64,000 bases of DNA. Source: Mycobacterium kubicae (GTDB taxonomy: Bacteria > Actinomycetota > Actinomycetes > Mycobacteriales > Mycobacteriaceae). Numbering within the stretch: position 1 is the stretch's first letter; each line of letters begins with the position of its first letter. The stretch is from assembly GCF_015689175.1 (NCBI RefSeq), contig NZ_CP065047.1, forward strand, positions 2,728,001 to 2,792,000. Reading direction: 5' to 3'. Of this stretch, positions 46,272 to 53,125 are shown piece by piece. The position numbers were made by a program, and so were the translations under genes. The notes below the pieces were generated by a model. It did not search any database. It saw only the letters and a program-made list of their open reading frames with translations, and was not told where the DNA came from.

Positions 46272-47494
46272 GTCACGGGGAGTTCGTACACGCCGTAGGC
46301 GAGGGAATCATGTTTGAACGGAAGCTGTTCAACCGGTACCGCCAGCTGCAGCGTCGGTATGCGGCGGAACAACGTGGGCAGGACGATCTGCAATTCCATC
46401 CGAGCCAACTGCTGACCGACACATTGGTGCCGACCGTAGCCGAATCCGACGTGCGGGCCGTCGTCGCGGCGCAGGTCCAGCCGGTCCGGCTCCGGAAATT
46501 GCCGAGTGTCCCAATTCGCCGGCGCCACGTCGAGGATGATGCCTTCACCCGCCCGGATGGTTTCGCCACCGACCTCGATGTCTTCGATCGCGATGCGTCG
46601 TTGGCCGGTCTGAATGATGCTGAGATAGCGCATCAGCTCTTCGACCGCTGTGGCGATCACCTTCGGGTCCTCGGCGTCGCGCAGCAACGCCAACTGGTCG
46701 GGGTGCGCCAGCAGCGCCGCGACGCTCAAACTGATCATGTTGGCGGTAGTTTCGTGCCCGGCAATCAAGACACCGGTGGCCAACTGTGCGGCCTCGCGCA
46801 CGCTGAGCTCTTCAGAATTGACCCGCTCTGCCAGGTCGGACACCAAATCTTCGCTAGGCGCAGTCATTTTCACCCGGACCAGGTTGGCCAGGTACTTGGC
46901 CAACGACGCCGCCCCCTGCGCCGTATCCTCTGCGGTGGCATAGCGTCCCATGCCGCGATGAGCCTGCTTCTGGAAGAAGTCGGCGTCTTCATACGGCACG
47001 CCCAGCAGTTGACTGATCACCAAGGAGGGGACCGGTAGGGCCAACTTGCTGACGATGTCGCCTGGTTGCGGCCCGGCCAGCAGTGCGTCGATGTGATCAT
47101 CGGTGATGTGCTGCACCGCCGGGCGCAGCGCTTCGACCCGCCGGAAGGTGAACGGCTTGGACAGCATGCGCCGGAATCGAGTGTGCTCCTCGGCGTCAGA
47201 GGTGAACACCGAGCGCGGTCGGGTATGGACCGTCGCCAACATCCCTTCATTCCAATGCGGATAACCCGGTAACCGGTCATCGACGCTGGCCCGCGCGTCG
47301 CTGAACAATGCGCGGATCGCCTCATATCCAGTGATGAGCCACGGCGTGCTGCCATCCCATATCCGGACTCGGCTCAACTGCGCGTTGGCGTTGAGAGCCA
47401 ACGATTCCTGCGGCGGAGCGAACGGGCAACCAGGCGCGCGCGTCATGGGAAACTCAGGGATCGCGGTGGTGGCATCCGTCGAGATGTCGGTCAT
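46265..47494 (-). CDS. Cytochrome P450 (minus-strand cluster)
   Basis: A 409-residue P450 with an N-terminal segment (FPMTRAPGCPFAPP) like CYP105-type enzymes. Heme loop FGYGRHQCVG (Cys358), K-helix ELMR (Glu286-Arg289), and I-helix AGHETT (245-250). It shares no close blocks with the P450 at 37243 beyond the conserved motifs, so the two are different families. It follows a TetR gene by 36 bp and overlaps the M24 gene by 7 bp, in an operon PPOX-TetR-P450-M24-M24 remnant. Electron donors are not encoded next to it. Confidence 0.92.
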   Translation of the reverse strand: MTDISTDATTAIPEFPMTRAPGCPFAPPQESLALNANAQLSRVRIWDGSTPWLITGYEAIRALFSDARASVDDRLPGYPHWNEGMLATVHTRPRSVFTSDAEEHTRFRRMLSKPFTFRRVEALRPAVQHITDDHIDALLAGPQPGDIVSKLALPVPSLVISQLLGVPYEDADFFQKQAHRGMGRYATAEDTAQGAASLAKYLANLVRVKMTAPSEDLVSDLAERVNSEELSVREAAQLATGVLIAGHETTANMISLSVAALLAHPDQLALLRDAEDPKVIATAVEELMRYLSIIQTGQRRIAIEDIEVGGETIRAGEGIILDVAPANWDTRQFPEPDRLDLRRDDGPHVGFGYGRHQCVGQQLARMELQIVLPTLFRRIPTLQLAVPVEQLPFKHDSLAYGVYELPVTW

Positions 47495-47530
47495 GCTGTT
47501 CCTCGGTTTTACTCGGCTATCTCCGGACGG

Positions 47531-48208
47531 CTAGCCGACTGCCGTACTGACATGAACTGGTGCGCGCCATAATCCGACGATCGCGTCGATCAGACCTTCG
47601 CCCGCAACCGGCCACGTCGAACGTGCGCCCGGGCCGTGCTCGGCCAACGCGCCTTCGTGTTCGGCGCAGGTGTGCATCAGCAGGTTGCGCGCCATGACCA
47701 TGCGTTCGGCGCGTACTCGTTTGGGAAGGTTTGGCAGACAACGGTTTATCCCGTCGATCGCTTGAACCAGCCGGGGTGATGTCAGGGCGTCCTTGGTGAC
47801 GACGTGGCGATAAGCCGGGTCGGCCATTGCCTGGGCGGCGAACCGTGCATACCAACTCGGTGTTCCCAAGGCGGCCAAGTGATCGGTGAGTGGCCGCACC
47901 AGGGTGCCGACCCAATCGCGAAGGTCGGCCGATTTGGTGATCTCGGCGAGCATTTGAGCGCGCAATTCTTCGATGGGAATTCGGTGCTTGCTTTCGATTG
48001 CCCGCAACAATTCGGTACGGGTTCCGAAGTGATAGCACGCTGCCGCGTTGTTCCCTTGCCCGGCCGCTTCGCTGATCTGCCGGTTGGACACGGCATACAT
48101 GCCGCGTTCGGCGAATAACCGTTCAGCGGCGGACAGGATCGCTTCGCGGGTGCCTGTCGACCTGTCCGTGCGCACCGCTCGGGCCGAGGTCACCGCCTCA
48201 GTCAACAC
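47531..48208 (-). CDS. TetR-family regulator of the minus-strand cluster
   Basis: A 225-residue TetR protein: TREAILSAAERLFAERGMYAVSNRQISEAAGQGNNAAACYHFGTRTELLRAI, with recognition helix NNAAACYHFG. The C-terminal region has a long ligand-binding helical domain (WYARFAAQAMADPAYRH). Start is a GTG at 48208, 30 bp after the PPOX-type gene stop. It lies within a run of five co-directional genes, so it is probably the local regulator of the P450-M24 operon. Confidence 0.9.
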   Translation of the reverse strand: MLTEAVTSARAVRTDRSTGTREAILSAAERLFAERGMYAVSNRQISEAAGQGNNAAACYHFGTRTELLRAIESKHRIPIEELRAQMLAEITKSADLRDWVGTLVRPLTDHLAALGTPSWYARFAAQAMADPAYRHVVTKDALTSPRLVQAIDGINRCLPNLPKRVRAERMVMARNLLMHTCAEHEGALAEHGPGARSTWPVAGEGLIDAIVGLWRAPVHVSTAVG

Positions 48209-48238
48209 GGCAACCGAGGTTAAATCAAGCCATTTATT

Positions 48239-48649
48239 TCAGTTCGGCTGTTCGGGTGACGTTGCGATGAGCAAAATGACACGCGGTTTGCGGCCTCGCG
48301 CCGCGAGCGTCTCTACGAGCGTCACCAATCGGTACTCGAGGCCGTACTTCCGTCGGATCACACCTTGCAGACGCTGCACGGTCGCCGGATCGGTAACGAC
48401 CCGAGCGTTGCCCTCGACGGCCGGTGCGCCCGCACGCACTTTCCCGAAGCGGTTGCTGGGAGCCAACAGCACCCGAGCGTTGTTGCGGACTCGCTTGACC
48501 TTCCAACTGTCTGAAGGCGTCCACACGAACACGTCGTCGCCGTCCCGGCCGATCCACATCGGCGCGGCGACGGCCTCACCGTTGCGTTTGAAGGTCGTCA
48601 GCGAAACGAAACGCTGGTCGCCCAGCGTGGCGGTGGGCTCCTGAGTCAT
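48239..48649 (-). CDS. PPOX-class F420/flavin-dependent oxidoreductase
   Basis: A 136-residue split beta-barrel protein of the pyridoxamine-phosphate-oxidase-like family: FVSLTTFKRNGEAVAAPMWIGRDGDDVFVWTPSDSWKVKRVRNNARVLLAPSN is the typical cofactor-binding half. Mycobacterial members commonly use F420 or FMN and reduce quinones or other small molecules. ATG 48649 (MTQEPTATLGD) was preferred over an ATG six codons upstream. It precedes the TetR gene by 30 bp, as the possible first gene of the minus-strand operon. Confidence 0.85.
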   Translation of the reverse strand: MTQEPTATLGDQRFVSLTTFKRNGEAVAAPMWIGRDGDDVFVWTPSDSWKVKRVRNNARVLLAPSNRFGKVRAGAPAVEGNARVVTDPATVQRLQGVIRRKYGLEYRLVTLVETLAARGRKPRVILLIATSPEQPN

Positions 48650-48769
48650 GGTATTCACAGTAGCCACCCCCGCGAGTTGTGCTCTTCGTCAATGGTTTTC
48701 GAAACAACGACACGGTCAACAAGCGGCAACGAAGGGTAACGATTCTTCGACCGCCCTAGATTTTCCGGC

Positions 48770-49012
48770 GTGGCGGATGGGAAATTGTTGCGCGTGAGTC
48801 TTGATGTTGGCGAGGTGGCACATCTGATGCGCGAGCAATGGGTGGACCGACCGCCGCAACGCTGCACGCGTGGCCACTGGTTGCTGCCGGGGCACATGAT
48901 CGTCGCAACCATCGCGTGTTCCTGCGGGCCGCACATCTGCTGGGAGTGCGAATGCGGCGCGGCCACCTATGGTCCGGCGGTCATCGAATCGTGCAGCGTC
49001 GGTCGATCCTGA
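48770..49012 (+). CDS. Small Cys/His-rich protein, probable zinc ribbon
   Basis: An 80-residue protein with six Cys and paired His in RCTRGHWLLPGHM, CSCGPHICWECECG, which fits one or two zinc-binding knuckles. The start VADGKLLRVSLDVGEV is a GTG at 48770; a second GTG at 48793 is possible. I have a weak memory of similar small mycobacterial proteins but no function. It is transcribed away from the PPOX gene. The glycosyltransferase behind it is on the opposite strand. Confidence 0.6.
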   Translation: MADGKLLRVSLDVGEVAHLMREQWVDRPPQRCTRGHWLLPGHMIVATIACSCGPHICWECECGAATYGPAVIESCSVGRS

Positions 49013-49106
49013 GGCCTGCGATTACCCCAACGGAGACAACAGGATCGAACTTCGGGCTGGCCGGGACTGCTCGGGGAAGGCAGTTCCGGCACCTGGGTTT
49101 CCGACG

Positions 49107-50210
49107 TCAGCGCGCAGTGCTCAGCGTGGTCAACATGCCGGCCGCGGTGCGCTGCCACGTGAACATCTCCGCCCGCCGACGCGCGTGCGTACGGCGGTGC
49201 TGCTCGGGTCGACTGACGATCGTGCGCACTGCAGCGGCGATAGCCGCGGGGTCGTTGTCGGCCAAGGCACCGCAGTCGGCGGTCACAATCTCACTTAGTG
49301 CCGAGGTGCGGGACACGACGGCCGGGGTGCCACAGGCCAGGGATTCCAGCGCGGCCAGCCCGAAAGTTTCGTGCGGTCCGGGCGCCAATGCAACGTCCGC
49401 CGAAGCCAGCAGTCGGGCGACGTTCTGCCGGTTGGAGATGTATCCGGTGAAGTCGATAGGTAATCGTGCCGCCTGCCGTTCCAGCCTGGACCGCAGCGGG
49501 CCTTCACCGACAATGACGAGCCGGGCATCGATGCCGGAGTCACACAATGCGGCGAGGGCGTCGATGCTGCGGTGGGCGTGTTTTTCCACCGACAGCCGAC
49601 CGCAGTGCACCAGCAGGATCTGCGCCGCAAATCGCTGGCGCACCATGGCCGATCGCCACCGAGGGTGGAAGGTCTGTAAGTCGACGCCCAACGGCACGGT
49701 GACGGTATTGGTGGCACCGATGCGGTCGAATTCCTCGCGGGCGAATCGCGTGGTGCACACCACGGTGTCGTAATCGGCGGCGGTGCGCCGGTTGGCGAAG
49801 TCGGCGACTCGCTGCGCGGCGCGCCGGGGCAGTATCTGTCCGGCTAGGCGATCAAGGCGTTCATGGGAGATCATCACGGTGGTGGCGCCGTGGTCGCGGC
49901 CCCAGCGGCCCAGCGATCTCAGCGTCAACCGGTCCGACACCTCCAACGCGTCCGGTGCCAGCGATTCCAGCAAGGACCGCACGGGACCGGGCATGATGGC
50001 CCGGTAACCCCCGGTGAAGGGAAGGGCGATGGCCGGCAAGGTGATTCGCACGACTCCTGTGGCGAGGCGGCTATGCCCGTGGTGGGGACCAGGAACGATC
50101 AGGAAGACTTCGTGTCCGCCGGCGCAGTATTCCGCGCCCAGCCGGTCCACGGCCGTGCGCAGGCCGCCGGAGCGGGGTCCGTAGAAGTTGGCAACCTGAA
50201 CGACTCGCAT
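49107..50210 (-). CDS. pimC: Alpha-mannosyltransferase PimC
   Basis: A 367-residue GT4 glycosyltransferase. It matches, over its whole length as I remember it, the PimC protein found in the RvD2 region of M. tuberculosis CDC1551 (absent from H37Rv), which adds the third mannose to phosphatidylinositol mannosides from GDP-mannose. Features: N-terminal MRVVQVANFYGPRSGGLRTAVDRL, donor-binding HCGRLSVEKHAHRSIDALA, and the ESLACGTPAVVSR motif after GPHETFGLAALE (E-x7-E region). Cytoplasmic or membrane-associated. ATG 50210 reproduces the PimC start. Monocistronic; followed on the same strand by the DUF4344 lipoprotein upstream of it. Confidence 0.88.
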   Translation of the reverse strand: MRVVQVANFYGPRSGGLRTAVDRLGAEYCAGGHEVFLIVPGPHHGHSRLATGVVRITLPAIALPFTGGYRAIMPGPVRSLLESLAPDALEVSDRLTLRSLGRWGRDHGATTVMISHERLDRLAGQILPRRAAQRVADFANRRTAADYDTVVCTTRFAREEFDRIGATNTVTVPLGVDLQTFHPRWRSAMVRQRFAAQILLVHCGRLSVEKHAHRSIDALAALCDSGIDARLVIVGEGPLRSRLERQAARLPIDFTGYISNRQNVARLLASADVALAPGPHETFGLAALESLACGTPAVVSRTSALSEIVTADCGALADNDPAAIAAAVRTIVSRPEQHRRTHARRRAEMFTWQRTAAGMLTTLSTAR

Positions 50211-50296
50211 ACGGTGAGGGAATCCCGCGCGCATGTGCGATCAACCATCCCGGACCCACGAACGCCTGAACAGTCCGTGAACTGCTCGGGCGGAAG

Positions 50297-51169
50297 CTAA
50301 CTCGGCTTCCTCAGATGCGGGCCCAACATCTGATGCCAGGCCCGGGACATGTTCTGAAACTCGTCCTCACAGTTGCCCGCGCGGTCTTCGGGCAAGTCAC
50401 CGGAGTTGACGATGTTGGCGTTCGCCACCGGATCGGACCCGTAGATCCAGCACTCCCAGTTGTACATGCGGGTGATGTCCATGGAATGGCCGTCCCAGAA
50501 CGGGAGATCGTTGGCGTCACCGGCTTCTTTGGCGCTCAGTTTCCAATCCTGGGCGGTGTCGGTCGCGATGCGCACACCGTTGGGATAGGGCTTGCCGTCG
50601 GCTCCCGGGGTGAGCAGCATGAACGCAGAAAGTTGATCGGCCACGTCTTCTTCGCGCCCGGTGAAAGCCAATTCGTAGACGGCCAGGGTGGCGTGACCGA
50701 GTTCGTGATAGAACCCCGAGATGGTCGCGTCGACGGCAGCCTGCACAGGCTCGGGGTTTCCGTTGTTGGCGAACCGTTGCTCACTTGCTTGAATGTCTTC
50801 GTAGCACATCTGGATTTCGTTGACGTTGGGGTCCCAGTAGTCGTTGGCTTCCCCGCATTTCTTCCCGACCGCGCCCAAGTCATAGGGGAGGTTCAGGGTG
50901 TCGTTGACTTGCTGCGCCACCGTCTCCAAGACCTTGTTGTCGATCATGATCTGGCGGCCGCGTTGGGATTCGGGCGTGTCGGCGTCTTCGTAGCGAGTGG
51001 TCATCTTCCCCGCCGCGGCGGCCTGAGTCGCCGGTGCCGACTTCGGCGATTGTGTTGTCGACCCGGCCGACGGTGACTTGCTGCTGGCTTGCTGGCCGTG
51101 GGAGCTGCTGCAGCCCCCGGTTATCACGAGCACGGCAAGGGACGCCAGTGCAGCGATTGCAATTCTCAT
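50297..51169 (-). CDS. DUF4344 putative zinc metallopeptidase, lipoprotein
   Basis: A 290-residue exported protein. Signal peptide MRIAIAALASLAVLVITGGC ends in a lipobox-like TGGC, so Cys20 may carry the lipid anchor; a Ser/Thr/Pro/Gln-rich linker (about 21-55) follows. The catalytic domain contains GFYHELGHATLAVY with the HExxH-type motif, then FTGREEDVADQLSAFMLL. These features and the Cys-rich pattern match DUF4344 metallopeptidase-like proteins. The active site faces the periplasm. Start ATG 51169. Co-directional with pimC and 87 bp upstream of it, so possibly co-transcribed. Confidence 0.85.
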   Translation of the reverse strand: MRIAIAALASLAVLVITGGCSSSHGQQASSKSPSAGSTTQSPKSAPATQAAAAGKMTTRYEDADTPESQRGRQIMIDNKVLETVAQQVNDTLNLPYDLGAVGKKCGEANDYWDPNVNEIQMCYEDIQASEQRFANNGNPEPVQAAVDATISGFYHELGHATLAVYELAFTGREEDVADQLSAFMLLTPGADGKPYPNGVRIATDTAQDWKLSAKEAGDANDLPFWDGHSMDITRMYNWECWIYGSDPVANANIVNSGDLPEDRAGNCEDEFQNMSRAWHQMLGPHLRKPS

Positions 51170-51344
51170 GGCGCCATCTTCCGGTCTGTCGGCGTGCCCT
51201 AAAACAAATAGATGCACGGTACGACACTTCTCCCAGCCGGTCGGTCACTTTCAGGTAGCAACCCTCGGCGGAGCTGAACTGAGCGACCGCGTTCGTCGTC
51301 AACCCTAAGTGGGTTGCCGGGCGCTTCATCGAGGAGGACGAACT

Positions 51345-51917
51345 TTGACTACGGCAGTAGCGGTACCAACCAGCCGAACTGTTGCTGGGGTGCTGATCAA
51401 CATCGGGCACATTGTCAGCCGATACGGATTGGTGGTGGTGTTGGCGTGGATCGGCTTCGGTAAGTACGTCAAGATGGAAAGCCGGGTGCTGATTGAGCAC
51501 AGCCCACTGATGAGTTGGGTGTACCAGGTCGCCAGTGTGCCGACGGTGGCGCACACGCTGGGTACGGTGGAGATAGTCGCCGCGATTCTCATTGCCGCAG
51601 CGCCTTTTTCGGCACGGTTGTGTGCGGTCGGCAGCGCGATGGCCATCGTGCTGTTCATGGGCACCCTGAGCTTCTTGTTCACCACTCCCGGGGTTATCGC
51701 CACTCATGCCGCCGGTGTTCCCGTGCTGTCGGGGATGCCCGGTCAATTCCTGCTGAAGGATCTGGTGCTGATCGGAGTGTCGTTCTGGAGTTGCGGCGAG
51801 GCGCTGGCGCGGCGGCAACGGCCTACGTCGGCCTCGCAGCCTCAAGGGGTGGAAAGCAACAGCATGACCCTGCCGGCGCCGGACGGCGCGGGAAAGGCGC
51901 CTTCGTCGAAGCCGTAA
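51345..51917 (+). CDS. DUF417/YkgB-like membrane protein
   Basis: A 190-residue integral membrane protein. Hydrophobic segments occur at about 30-48, 70-90, 95-115 and 135-155. LSRYGLVVVLAWIGFGKY-like opening and HTLGTVEIVAAILI resemble DUF417 (YkgB/DoxX-related) proteins; function unknown. The start is TTG 51345, which has a strong GAGGAGG seven bases upstream; no ATG is as well placed. The last 76 bp, encoding a Ser/Pro tail, overlap in antisense the 3' end of the convergent membrane-protein gene. Confidence 0.75.
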   Translation: MTTAVAVPTSRTVAGVLINIGHIVSRYGLVVVLAWIGFGKYVKMESRVLIEHSPLMSWVYQVASVPTVAHTLGTVEIVAAILIAAAPFSARLCAVGSAMAIVLFMGTLSFLFTTPGVIATHAAGVPVLSGMPGQFLLKDLVLIGVSFWSCGEALARRQRPTSASQPQGVESNSMTLPAPDGAGKAPSSKP

Positions 51918-52918
51918 TACTTGCGCTGATCGGCGGTCACGCCGTCGACGATCCTGCCGGTTGCGGTCAGGGCGCCTTCGTGAACATGAGCCATCACTGC
52001 TTTGAAGTCGGGCACCGCCAAGGCTTCTGCGAGCACAAGCGCCTCACCGCCGGACGGCAACGCCACCAGTACTCCTGCGCCGGCGTAGTTGTCGCCGCCA
52101 CGGCCGGTTCCACGCGGTGCCCAGTAGATCGGGCGGCCGATCACGGTGCCTTTCACGCGCCGATAGTCACCGGCATGCTCGGTGTCGGTGACGGTGACGA
52201 CAGGGAGGGCGGCGATGGTGCGCTGCTCCTGCGCCCACATGACACCCAGCGGGATGCAAACGATCGCATACATCATTGCGACCAAGACCAACACCGGCTT
52301 CCAGGCCATCTCCCAAGACATTCGCCGTGGCGACAACGGAGATCCCACGAATTGCTCATCCAGCTGGCGGCGGCCGAATCTGAAGACGTACCAAGACATT
52401 ACGCGAGCCAAGGCCATACAACCGATGACCGCCAACCCGACGATCCCACATACCCTGAAGTAGAACGTGCTGCCACCCTGATTGGCGGTCGCTGCGAGCA
52501 TCACCGCCGGGATCGGCGCGGTCAGCAACAACAGCAGCGCGTAAGACGGATGGCTGGTCAGGTACGGGTAAGTGACGGTCCAAGCACGATTGCCACCATA
52601 AACAGTCACCGAGCCCACATCGGCATGCACTACCGGGGTCCACGAGCCCTGCACCACCCGAGGCGTGATCAGTGATCGGACGTACAAGATGCCGAAAATG
52701 ATGGCTACGCCCAACGCGCCCCAGAACACTCCACCGATTCGTTCCCCGGTGCCGGGAACACCGAAGGCGCCGTGGACGTCGATAACCTTGCCGATGAAGA
52801 ATGTCAGCGGCAATGCGAGGAAGAGTTCTAGCAGCCACACCTGAATCAGCTGCGGAAAGCGGGAGCCTAACCGGTCAAACGCCAACACGCGTCGCCAGAT
52901 GAACCCCACGACCTTCAT
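51842..52918 (-). CDS. DUF3592-like membrane protein
   Basis: A 358-residue integral membrane protein. Hydrophobic segments are near 20-45, 60-85, 130-150, 160-185 and 225-250. A soluble C-terminal part (about 250-358) has VVTVTDTEHAGDYRRVKGTVIGRPIYW. It resembles DUF3592-type proteins with an N-terminal membrane part, but the resemblance is loose. ATG 52918 (MKVVGFIWRR) was chosen; upstream codons run into the region divergent from the MmpL-like gene. It converges with the DUF417 gene with a 76-bp overlap. Confidence 0.72.
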   Translation of the reverse strand: MKVVGFIWRRVLAFDRLGSRFPQLIQVWLLELFLALPLTFFIGKVIDVHGAFGVPGTGERIGGVFWGALGVAIIFGILYVRSLITPRVVQGSWTPVVHADVGSVTVYGGNRAWTVTYPYLTSHPSYALLLLLTAPIPAVMLAATANQGGSTFYFRVCGIVGLAVIGCMALARVMSWYVFRFGRRQLDEQFVGSPLSPRRMSWEMAWKPVLVLVAMMYAIVCIPLGVMWAQEQRTIAALPVVTVTDTEHAGDYRRVKGTVIGRPIYWAPRGTGRGGDNYAGAGVLVALPSGGEALVLAEALAVPDFKAVMAHVHEGALTATGRIVDGVTADQRKYYGFDEGAFPAPSGAGRVMLLLSTP

Positions 52919-53125
52919 GACCGGGGACCCTATCGAGTGAAGATTGCAGATGAACCGCTTTGTGGCGAGACGAAACGGAAACAACGACAGATGCGAGGGC
53001 CGAGGTGGTTGAATTAGGCCGCCCGGTGATGGCTACATCATGCGGGCAGACAGGCGAAAGTGATGCACGAGTCCATTGGCCAGCCGCGTGACAGCTGACC
53101 CTCCGACGCGGCAAAGGCGCACACG

